DNA of 64,000 nt from an uncultured Bacteroidia bacterium (GTDB taxonomy: Bacteria > Bacteroidota > Bacteroidia > Bacteroidales > UBA932). Positions 28,552 to 36,144 of the stretch are shown here, piece after piece; within the stretch, counting starts at the first letter, position 1; each line of letters starts with the position of its first letter. Under the pieces are notes generated by a model, which was given only the letters and a program-made list of their open reading frames with translations, did no database searches and had not been told where the DNA came from. The translations under genes were made by a program, and so were the position numbers. The stretch is from assembly GCA_902779765.1 (NCBI GenBank), contig CACZCQ010000008.1, positions 25,275 to 89,274 of the forward strand, given 5' to 3'.

Positions 28552-29637
28552 ATGCTTTACACGTATCTCAAGAAAATCAAGGATGCGGATGAGAAGAAAC
28601 GCACCATCGAACACCTGATCCAACTCCGCAGGCAGCTCGACGACGAGATTCCTGGAAAGACCGCGGAGGGTACCCTGCTGCTGGCAACCTGGAATATCCG
28701 CCAGTTCACGGACAACCGCAGGCCGGAGAGTTACATGTATATCGCCGAGATCCTGAGCCGTTTCGATCTCGTAGCCATCCAGGAAGTCAAGGAACAGATG
28801 AAAGGACTTGAAGAAGTCATGAAGATCCTTGGCAAGAACTGGGCTTTCATCGCGACCGACGTCACCGAAGGCAAGGAAGGGAACGGGGAACGCATTGCCT
28901 TCCTCTACGACACCAACAAGGTCAGCTTCAAGAATATCGCCGGAGAAATAGTACTCCCCTCCGACAACCTGATCCAAGGGGTGCAGTTCGCAAGGTCCCC
29001 CTTCTGCGTCGCGTTCCAGTCCGGTTGGTTCAAGTTCTTCCTGACCACGGTGCATATCATTTACGGTTCTACCAAAGAAGCCCTTGCAAAACGGGAGGAG
29101 GAGATAAAGGCCATAGCTACATTCCTCTCGAACAGGGCGCAAAATGAAGAAGCCAGCTACATCATACTGGGTGATTTCAATATTCCCAAGGCCGGCGACA
29201 AGTTCATGAATGCCCTGGAAAGCGGAGGATTCCGTATTCCCAGCCACATCAAGAAGCACCCTACGAACTTCGGCAAGGAAATAAAGCATTATGACCAGAT
29301 TGCGTTCAACCTTCATAGCGAGTATGATATAGACATCCTGGACGAAAACTCCAGGGTGAGGTCGGGCGCCTTTGATTTCACCAAGTCCGTCTACAGGGAC
29401 GAAGATTATGAGGACTATATTCCCTTCATGACTAAAGACGTCTCCGTACCGAATCCTGACAAGCCGGGAAAGAATATGAAGGTGAAAGTGGAACGGACCG
29501 GGGAAGAAGCGATGACATATTTCCACGACACATACAGGATCGACCAGATGTCCGACCATAAGCCCCTCTGGGTGGAACTGAAAGTCGACTTCAGCGACCA
29601 GTATATTGAAAAACTGAGACAGGAGGTTTCAAAATGA
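28552..29637 (+). CDS. Endonuclease/exonuclease/phosphatase (EEP) family protein
   Basis: 361 residues, no signal peptide. DNase-I-like EEP fold: LLATWNIRQFTD (Asn), VAIQEVKEQM (metal-binding Glu), TTVHIIYGS, ILGDFNIPKAGD (catalytic Asp-x-Asn), and the terminal MSDHKPLWVEL (Asp-His pair). A Lys/Glu-rich N-terminal helix of ~60 residues precedes the fold. Substrate (DNA, phosphodiester or phospholipid) is not predictable. Start at 28552 because the in-frame ATG at 28486 lies upstream of the promoter. It overlaps the DUF4886 gene as ATGA (29634-29637). Confidence 0.83.
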   Translation: MLYTYLKKIKDADEKKRTIEHLIQLRRQLDDEIPGKTAEGTLLLATWNIRQFTDNRRPESYMYIAEILSRFDLVAIQEVKEQMKGLEEVMKILGKNWAFIATDVTEGKEGNGERIAFLYDTNKVSFKNIAGEIVLPSDNLIQGVQFARSPFCVAFQSGWFKFFLTTVHIIYGSTKEALAKREEEIKAIATFLSNRAQNEEASYIILGDFNIPKAGDKFMNALESGGFRIPSHIKKHPTNFGKEIKHYDQIAFNLHSEYDIDILDENSRVRSGAFDFTKSVYRDEDYEDYIPFMTKDVSVPNPDKPGKNMKVKVERTGEEAMTYFHDTYRIDQMSDHKPLWVELKVDFSDQYIEKLRQEVSK

Positions 29638-30386
29638 AAAGGATTATCTTAGCCATCTCGATTGCTTTATCGGCATTCACCATGCACGCCCAGGTGGATA
29701 CCACCAGGGTGCTCTGCATCGGCAATTCATTCACATATTTCTACGACTCCCACCTGAAGCTGGCCGAAATCGCGCTAAGCCAGGGGCATTATATCGATAT
29801 GACCGCTGCATATGTGGGTGGCTACACATTCAACAGGCATCTGAATGACCTGAAGACCATCGGCGCCATAGAGCAGTTTACCAACCCTTATGACTGCGTC
29901 TTCCTGCAGAACCAGAGCCAGGTCCATGCGCTTTATGCCCGGAATCCGAAGCAGCACAAGTTTCAGAAGAAAGATGCCGTGGACCTTGTCGGACGCGTAC
30001 GCCAGTACTCTCCGGATGCAAGGATATGGATTGAGAGTACCTGGTCATATCCGGCCGGTAATTGCGGTGGATTCGGGACTGAGGCCGAGTTCAACCGCCT
30101 AATGGTGAAAGGTACCGGAATGCTGGCAAAGGCTGCCCGCACTGACGTGTCCCCTATAGGTGAAGCCTTCAGGATCTCACGCGAGGAGAGGCCTGACATC
30201 GACCTGTTCGACAAGGACAAGAAGCATCAGTCCGCTTATGGCACATACCTGAAATCCTGTATCAACTACCTGATGATATTCGGCGGCAGGTTCAACGGAA
30301 ATGCTTCCAACTGCGGTCTCGATCCGGACAGCTGCGCATATCTCCGCAGCGTGGCGGAAAGGGTGGCCGCCTCAAAAAGACACTGA
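29634..30386 (+). CDS. DUF4886 SGNH-like exported protein
   Basis: 250 residues with a signal peptide (IILAISIALSAFTMHA). The block VLCIGNSFTYFYDSH is the DUF4886 version of the SGNH block I (GNSFT, Ser as likely nucleophile), with QNQSQVHAL and a C-terminal DKKHQSAYGTYL that places a His near the expected catalytic position. The family is an SGNH-hydrolase relative that often neighbours glycosidases in Bacteroidetes. It overlaps the upstream EEP gene by four bases and abuts the convergent GH106 gene with no intervening base. Confidence 0.78.
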   Translation: MKRIILAISIALSAFTMHAQVDTTRVLCIGNSFTYFYDSHLKLAEIALSQGHYIDMTAAYVGGYTFNRHLNDLKTIGAIEQFTNPYDCVFLQNQSQVHALYARNPKQHKFQKKDAVDLVGRVRQYSPDARIWIESTWSYPAGNCGGFGTEAEFNRLMVKGTGMLAKAARTDVSPIGEAFRISREERPDIDLFDKDKKHQSAYGTYLKSCINYLMIFGGRFNGNASNCGLDPDSCAYLRSVAERVAASKRH

Positions 30387-33300
30387 TCATTCCTTGGGGG
30401 CTCCGGCTCCCAGGTATTCCTTGATGAAGCGGATCTCTTCTGCGTCGTAAGGACTGTGGTCCGGACGGAAGAGGTCATGGAACCATAATTCCGGCTCCTC
30501 AGTGAAGGGGACCGGCTTACCGTCGACCATTTTGTTCCATGGATACTGGCACTGCTGCTTGCCATTTACGAGGCCGTAACTGAAAGAACCGATCTTCTTC
30601 TCCTTGAACAAGGGCAGGATCGAAGGGTAGTCGGAGCCACGGGTCCTGGCCATCCACTCCGAGCACAGCACCGGTCTGCCGAACTGCAGTGCGTAGTCCA
30701 CGAACTGGCGGGTCCTGTCGATATCATCGTAGCAATGGAAGGAGATGATGTCGCTGTTCGCACAGATGAAGTCGGAGATGGGCTTGTTGTATGACCTCGC
30801 ATCCGGAAGTGCGCACATGGGGGAAGTCAGCGGCTGGGAGGGATTCACCTCCCTGGCCCAGCGGTACACTTCCTTGATGAAGGACAAGGTGTTGAATCCG
30901 TCGGTATGCTCCGGTTCATTATAAAGGCACCACGCCAGGATGCGCGGGTCATTCCTGTAGCGCTTCATCACCTGCTTAAGGTAACGCTCGATGACCGGCC
31001 ACTTTTCGGGATTGTTGACCACGTCCTTGCCAGGAGACGACATCCACACGGAGTTGTGTACACCTGGGACCGGCTGCGGCTGAGGTCCGGTATAGGGGTT
31101 TTTGATGGTACCCCCGTTCGTGAAGAAGGTCATGAGGATACGCATGCCGTGCTTGTCCGCCAGTCGCACCGTCTCTTCGAGCCTCTCCATGAATCCCTTC
31201 GGGTCTTCCTGCCAGACTACATCGCAGAGGAACAGCCTTATGGCGTTGAATCCCAGGTCTTCAGCTAAAGCCAGTTCGCTGTCCACCACTTCAGGCTTGA
31301 AGTATTCCTTCCCCCATATTTCAACGGGCGTCCCGCCGTATGATGGCATATACACGCACCCCACAGGCCAGGGCTGCGAAGCATACCACTCGTTAGCTTT
31401 TTCTTCGCTCCATCTTTCAGCGAATGTCCGGGTCAGAATCCTTACCGGACCGAGAAGGCCGGATGTCGGCAGCGGATCGTCAGGAGAATAGAACTCCCAG
31501 GAAGTCATTGTGGCACGCTCCTCCTTCGGAAGGGCGGAATCCCCGATGAGCCTGTTGCCCCAGGAGTTGGTTACCTTGATTTCCAATGTGTTCTCCCCAT
31601 CCACAAGAGCCTCCGAAATGTCGGTCTTGTACGGTTCCTTCCACAGTAGGCCAAGGTCCTTGCCATTGAGATATACATGTGCCATGTTGAACACCCGTCC
31701 GAGATCCAGGATAACTCCCGCCGGGCTATGGTCCGGACTCCACCGGAAGGATGTCCTGTAGGTGGCCGTCCCGGAGAAGAAGCGCAGATTTGGATCCTCA
31801 GATTCATTCCAGGCGGAAAGGGAGTCAAAGTGACAGTCCGCTTCCTTCTCAGGTTCAATAGCCGGAACAAAGCGGACATCCCAGGAGGATAAGGACATAA
31901 TCTCTTCTGTCACAAACGTTTCCTTGCGGATGGATTCCTTCTTTGCCTTGCCTTGAAGCACGACGAACACGGCGTCATCCCTTTCCATGTCGAGATCTAC
32001 GAACAAGCGTCCCTCCTCAAACCGATAGGGAACATCCTCGATCGTGCCACGGTCGGCTCTCCAGAGCTTGGGTTCCAAAATATCACGCCCCCGGCCATCC
32101 GACATGCAATCCCGGAAGCCCAAGGTAATATTCCTTGGCCTAGAACATATATTCGCTATCCAGTAAATCTCCCCGCCGGGAAGCTTGCGGTGGACAAAGG
32201 CCGCACTGTCCGGTACATTCACCACATCGGCACTGATTCCTTCTTCCTCAAGGACGGATAAGATATTCCCTCCTTCCCTGAGGTCGCAGACAGGTATTCC
32301 TGCATCACGTATAGCCTCGATGCGGGCGGCGACTGCATCGGACATCCTCTCTATCTGACTGTCAATCACCAGCATACGATAGCTTGCCCCATATTCGGAG
32401 ACAATACTTCCATCCTTTATCACGAGCGCATTGACAAGGGCATCCCCGTTTACGAAATCATAGTTCCATCCCGCGGGAATCCCCGGCCTCTCCTGGCTGA
32501 ACCTTGCCGTCGGATTCGTGTCCTCCCCGTACAGATAGGCGATGTCAGCGACGAAGCGGCCCTGGCTGAGCATGAAGCAGCTCCTGCTGATATAGTCTAT
32601 CCAGGGACGGGCCTCGGAAGCCCAGGTGTCGAACCTGTTGAACCATTGACCATACGGACCAAGGCCGAGTCCGGGCTTGCATTTTTCTGACGGCTGATGG
32701 ACTGAAGTGTGGATCACAAACCTGTTGAGTCCCTCGGCCATGGCCGCATCGGCGACCGGCTTGAGCTTGCCCGGATGGCACTGGTATGCCCACCATCCAT
32801 CCCATTTCCCGGGACGGCCATTGGTCGTGAAAGCTTCGGCGGCACAGATGTTTTGGCCATAGATATGGGCCACGGACGAAGATTCCCTGAGGTCCGCTTC
32901 CATGTGCGGCATAGTTGCATAGACCCCTGCCCTGAAACGCACCCAGAATGCACCCTGCGGTACGTCGGCGGTCCTTTTCACCATCATTCCGTCCCCTGTG
33001 AAGGAACGCCTCTCCTCGTGGGATTCGCTGTAGCGTTTGATGCCGTGGGAATGGAATATCTCTGTCGCAAGGTCGTAGTGATTCTCGGCAAGCAGCTCTC
33101 CAAGGGTCTGACGCCAGTCGAACAGGAAACGTTCACGCTCTTCATCGGTACCGATCAACTCTCCGGCAAGGGCAGGAAGCCACAGGGCCATGGAATAACC
33201 CCTCCTCCGCTCGAATTCTTCCTCCATATGCAAGGTCCACGTCCCCTTTCCGGACTCGTAGCTGTCAATGTCGATATTGCTTATCGTGCCCGGTCCAAGT

Positions 33301-34100
33301 TTGCGGCCAAGCGCCTCCTCGTACAGTCCCAGGTAGTTTTCCCAGTACCTTCTCACAGATCCTGCATCCAGCTTATCCACCTCAAGGCCCGTAGCCTCAG
33401 GTGGAGCGGGTCCGTTCGTGGTTCCTATCAGGGTATATGCAAACCTGTAGACATTCCATTCCCCTTCCGGTGCCGTCCAGTCAAGTATTCCATCGCGATA
33501 GGATGAAGAGATGTCCTCGACCGACGGATCAGGTCCCTTCCTGACTGCCAGAACCCGTATTTCCTTGAGGTAATCCCGGACGATTCCGTCCTGCTCCGGA
33601 ACAGCGTGGAAAAGACCCGAAGGGACCGTCTTCCAAGGCAACGGAAGGGCCCCGTGGAAGTGGCCCCGGACAGGAATAGTACTCCAGACCAGCTTCTTCT
33701 GGGCGTCATCCTCGCTCACCCAAGGGCCTCCGGTAAGGCTCCAGCCCGGAGAACTCGCTATGCCGACTTCAAGGCCGAGGGAATCCGCAAGGGCAACTGC
33801 GTAACGGAAAGCATCCTTCCAGCCTTCGCCCATATAAGGAAGAAGGGTGTCGACTACCTGGGGTGTCGAATATGCCGCATCGAACAGGAAAAAGCCTGAG
33901 AGACCGATGTCATGCATCCATTGAAGGTCCTTCTTTATGCCGTCCTTCGTCACATTGCCGTTCATCCAGTGCCAGAGTGCCATCGGCCTGCTTTCGTGGG
34001 GCGGGTCCATGAATCCGGCTTCAAGATCCGGGCATACTTTCCTGTCGGAGCAGGAAAGCATCAGAAAAACGGCGGCAATGCAGACGATGATTCTTTTCAT
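30387..34100 (-). CDS. Two-catalytic-domain glycosidase: GH106-like alpha-L-rhamnosidase + GH5-like domain
   Basis: 1237 residues; signal peptide with lipobox-like FLMLSC. Residues ~20-730 match GH106 (PMALWHWMNGNVTKDGIKKD; GLSGFFLFDA; DIDSYESGKGTW), the alpha-L-rhamnosidase family. A beta-sandwich follows at ~760-880 (VILDLGRVFNMAHVYLNG; LEIKVTNSWGNRLIG), usual at the GH106 C-terminus. From ~910 there is a second TIM barrel of clan A, GH5/mannanase-like: LGFNAIRLFLCDV, acid/base Glu in WCLYNEPEHTDG, nucleophile Glu in PVLCSEWMART. Both catalytic carboxylates of the second domain are present, so the protein may hydrolyse two linkages of one glycan. Start at the ATG at 34100 (MKRIIVCIAAVF). 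It is monocistronic and convergent with DUF4886. Confidence 0.82.
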   Translation of the reverse strand: MKRIIVCIAAVFLMLSCSDRKVCPDLEAGFMDPPHESRPMALWHWMNGNVTKDGIKKDLQWMHDIGLSGFFLFDAAYSTPQVVDTLLPYMGEGWKDAFRYAVALADSLGLEVGIASSPGWSLTGGPWVSEDDAQKKLVWSTIPVRGHFHGALPLPWKTVPSGLFHAVPEQDGIVRDYLKEIRVLAVRKGPDPSVEDISSSYRDGILDWTAPEGEWNVYRFAYTLIGTTNGPAPPEATGLEVDKLDAGSVRRYWENYLGLYEEALGRKLGPGTISNIDIDSYESGKGTWTLHMEEEFERRRGYSMALWLPALAGELIGTDEERERFLFDWRQTLGELLAENHYDLATEIFHSHGIKRYSESHEERRSFTGDGMMVKRTADVPQGAFWVRFRAGVYATMPHMEADLRESSSVAHIYGQNICAAEAFTTNGRPGKWDGWWAYQCHPGKLKPVADAAMAEGLNRFVIHTSVHQPSEKCKPGLGLGPYGQWFNRFDTWASEARPWIDYISRSCFMLSQGRFVADIAYLYGEDTNPTARFSQERPGIPAGWNYDFVNGDALVNALVIKDGSIVSEYGASYRMLVIDSQIERMSDAVAARIEAIRDAGIPVCDLREGGNILSVLEEEGISADVVNVPDSAAFVHRKLPGGEIYWIANICSRPRNITLGFRDCMSDGRGRDILEPKLWRADRGTIEDVPYRFEEGRLFVDLDMERDDAVFVVLQGKAKKESIRKETFVTEEIMSLSSWDVRFVPAIEPEKEADCHFDSLSAWNESEDPNLRFFSGTATYRTSFRWSPDHSPAGVILDLGRVFNMAHVYLNGKDLGLLWKEPYKTDISEALVDGENTLEIKVTNSWGNRLIGDSALPKEERATMTSWEFYSPDDPLPTSGLLGPVRILTRTFAERWSEEKANEWYASQPWPVGCVYMPSYGGTPVEIWGKEYFKPEVVDSELALAEDLGFNAIRLFLCDVVWQEDPKGFMERLEETVRLADKHGMRILMTFFTNGGTIKNPYTGPQPQPVPGVHNSVWMSSPGKDVVNNPEKWPVIERYLKQVMKRYRNDPRILAWCLYNEPEHTDGFNTLSFIKEVYRWAREVNPSQPLTSPMCALPDARSYNKPISDFICANSDIISFHCYDDIDRTRQFVDYALQFGRPVLCSEWMARTRGSDYPSILPLFKEKKIGSFSYGLVNGKQQCQYPWNKMVDGKPVPFTEEPELWFHDLFRPDHSPYDAEEIRFIKEYLGAGAPKE

Positions 34101-34171
34101 GTCATAAATATAGGATTTTTCCGGGACTCCCGTCAAAGAGAAGCGGGCACAGAGGATAATCGGGGACGTAA

Positions 34172-34198
34172 AAAGGCCCGCCTAAACGACGGGCCTTT
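34172..34198 (-). terminator. Rho-independent terminator after the 34.2-kb lipoprotein gene
   Basis: AAAGGCCCG and CGGGCCTTT form a 9-bp stem with a 9-nt loop, followed on the minus strand by a T-run. It lies 20 bp beyond the stop codon at 34219 and insulates the GH106 gene. Confidence 0.8.
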
Positions 34199-34218
34199 GC
34201 TGTTAATTCAAAGTAGTG

Positions 34219-34620
34219 CTATTTCTTCGAGAAAACATAGTTGCCGCTCTTTGAGAAGGTGACGTTCATGGTCGTTCCGGATACGGTACCGGTGATATCC
34301 TGCTCCTGGTCATTCAGCAATTTCCCCTTGGTAGTCATCTTTCCGTTACTGAATGTGTAAGGATACGTGCAAGTGGTTGTTTTTCCGTCGGCAACACGCT
34401 TCAAGGTTGCGTCTTTATCGGTGAAGGACAGTGTAAGGGTCCCTATTCCCATTTGTTCTCCTGTAGCCCAGGTGGTTCCCTTGAGGGATGTTACGGTACC
34501 ATCCTGTTTCCCGGGAGTAGGATCACTGCTTCCGGATGCATTATTTTCCTTGGAGCAAGAGACGGTAGCCAATGCAAGACATACGACGGCTAAAAAGCCG
34601 AAGAGTTTAATGTGTTTCAT
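34219..34620 (-). CDS. Small lipoprotein of unknown function
   Basis: 133 residues; signal peptide ends in LATVSC (lipobox). A short Ser/Gly/Asn-rich linker precedes about 90 residues of beta-rich sequence (TTWATGEQMGIGTLTLSFTD; MTTKGKLLND; GTVSGTTMNVTFSKSGNYVF), reminiscent of the small lipocalin-like or META-like domains found in Bacteroidetes lipoproteins. No family is assigned. It follows the 34637-35344 lipoprotein gene by 16 bp and is closed by a strong terminator, so the two form an operon. Confidence 0.75.
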   Translation of the reverse strand: MKHIKLFGFLAVVCLALATVSCSKENNASGSSDPTPGKQDGTVTSLKGTTWATGEQMGIGTLTLSFTDKDATLKRVADGKTTTCTYPYTFSNGKMTTKGKLLNDQEQDITGTVSGTTMNVTFSKSGNYVFSKK

Positions 34621-34636
34621 ATCAATTGATTAAAGA

Positions 34637-35344
34637 TTAGCGTATGAATTCCTTCAGGAGTTTATGGAGAAGATCACTGACATAGGAACTCTCTTCGGGA
34701 TGTGAGGCGAAGGTAGGGACCTCCTTTACGAAGTGGACGACCCTGTCAGTTTCCCCGTCTATGACGGCGCAGTAAAGGACGTTGCCGTACGGAGAATCAA
34801 CACTGTAGTTCCTGGATGGATTGGTCAGACCGCCGATACCGGTCAGCTTCTCGAAGGCAGTGTCGATGGCCTTGGAAGCAGCCTTTTCTATCTTCTCCGT
34901 CTGATATCCCTTCTTGGTCTGGACATATCCGTAGGAATAAATGACTACACCATAGCGGAGGCCGCTCTTGTTAAGCAATGCCTTGAGGGATTTGGGAACG
35001 CGAAGCCTGTCCGCCTTGGACGGATCCACATCAGAGAAGGACCACATCCAATTCTTGATGTCCTCGTTATCCCCTTTGTAGTCGGCAGGAATCATTTCGG
35101 AAAATGGAAAGCGTTCCGAATTTATGATGTTTGTAATCAGTCTCGTCGCCGTAGCGGAGGATTCTTCATTATAGTATCCTTTTCCGTCATCTCCATAGAG
35201 GACTATGTAGGAATAAGGCTGAATGAAAGCATACTCCGGGACGGATGCAAGGTTAAAACTTGAACTCGTGTAACGGGAGGGACCACAGGCTGCCACAAGA
35301 AGGAGGGCTGATAAACCGAGGATCAGATGGTGTAATGATTTCAT
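34637..35344 (-). CDS. Lipoprotein of unknown function
   Basis: 235 residues; signal peptide ends in LLVAAC (lipobox). The mature part is a mixed alpha/beta protein of no recognised family, with AFIQPYSYIVLYGDDGKGYYNE, RYGVVIYSYGYVQTK and a C-terminal helical segment. It leads the two-gene lipoprotein operon and has only a weak promoter match (TATATTTA) upstream. It marks the edge of the AT-richer accessory patch. Confidence 0.72.
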   Translation of the reverse strand: MKSLHHLILGLSALLLVAACGPSRYTSSSFNLASVPEYAFIQPYSYIVLYGDDGKGYYNEESSATATRLITNIINSERFPFSEMIPADYKGDNEDIKNWMWSFSDVDPSKADRLRVPKSLKALLNKSGLRYGVVIYSYGYVQTKKGYQTEKIEKAASKAIDTAFEKLTGIGGLTNPSRNYSVDSPYGNVLYCAVIDGETDRVVHFVKEVPTFASHPEESSYVSDLLHKLLKEFIR

Positions 35345-35630
35345 GAGTTGATTATTTCCATAAATATAAGCATTTCCGATGGAATATTGATGATTTAGCG
35401 GTCAAGTCAATCCCTTTGTATTTAGCACACCCTTTTCCTGCGACTTGAAGATGGAATACGGAGCCATATTTGGCCTGTCTTTTCAGCGAATGTGACCTGA
35501 AGGACCCCTACAGGTCCATATGCTCCAATTCTGGTTTGAAAAATGAATCGCCATGGGCGACTTAACCGACTACGCACATTATTCTCGACTTTCGCCTGCC
35601 AAGGAGAACCTGTCTGTACAGTCCTCAGAG

Positions 35631-35752
35631 GCAGGTCTGTCGGGCAGGTCAGGCCAAATTACCTCGCCTGCCCGACGAATATGCCATTATGGCCTCCAGG
35701 GGCCTGGTCGTGTGGGCAGGTGAATTTCATGTACCCCACCCGGAGGCCCTCG
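35631..35752 (+). repeat. Dispersed intergenic repeat, copy A
   Basis: About 120 bp, homologous in the same orientation to 39880-39999. Shared strings include GCAGGTGAATTTCATGTACC, AGGCCAAA and GGAGGCCCTCG. Copy A contains a perfect 10-bp inverted repeat, GTCGGGCAGG (35639-35648) with CCTGCCCGAC (35667-35676), which is degraded in copy B. No protein-coding role is apparent. Confidence 0.75.
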
Positions 35753-35790
35753 AAGCGCACATACTTCAAACGCTAAATATGGATTAATCT

Positions 35791-35970
35791 TTACGGATTC
35801 AATAGGCGTTGCACTTCGGAATAGAATCCAGCTTCAGTCATATTCATTGAATAGAGCATTCCTTTTTCTTTGTCCGTCAGCAATTGACATCTTCCCACGT
35901 TGACCCCAAGTAATTTGCCGGCTCATCTAGCGTTCTGTTGTGCTACAACTACAACTAACCGCTCCCATCC
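35791..35970 (-). pseudogene. Decayed coding fragment
   Basis: A minus-strand frame of 43 codons (AGKLLGVNVGRCQLLTDKEK, then GMLYSMNMTEAGFYSEVQRL) ends at a TAA at 35791-35793. One in-frame stop further upstream the frame continues with LVVVVAQQNAR. The composition is protein-like but there is no start codon. It looks like the 3' end of a lost gene on the same strand as the DUF262 gene; the family is not recognised. Confidence 0.3.
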
Positions 35971-36144
35971 TCACATATGTCCTCAGTACAATAGAAATGC
36001 AGGTACTCCTCTTACGTTTTCTCATTCTTGAACGTCAGTAAGGGAAGAAAGTCCATAAGATTGCTACAGCCTTGTCTTCTGTCCGATATGTATGCGGCGA
36101 TTTTGTTCTACATCATCAACTCCCCGAACTTGTTCGAAATAAAT

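Larger units (their letters stand above)
35345..36144. other. 800-bp stretch without an intact gene
   Basis: Holds repeat copy A (35631-35752) and a decayed minus-strand reading frame (35791-35970). The remainder (35345-35630 and 35971-36144) shows no intact gene; one weak inverted repeat, GACCTG with CAGGTC, lies near 35500-35520. Confidence 0.5.

Noticed and set aside
35543-35776. 77-codon plus-strand frame in repeat copy A (and a similar one in copy B)
   Set aside because: The frame follows the repeat, differs in start and end between the copies, and has no protein-like features beyond the repeat itself.
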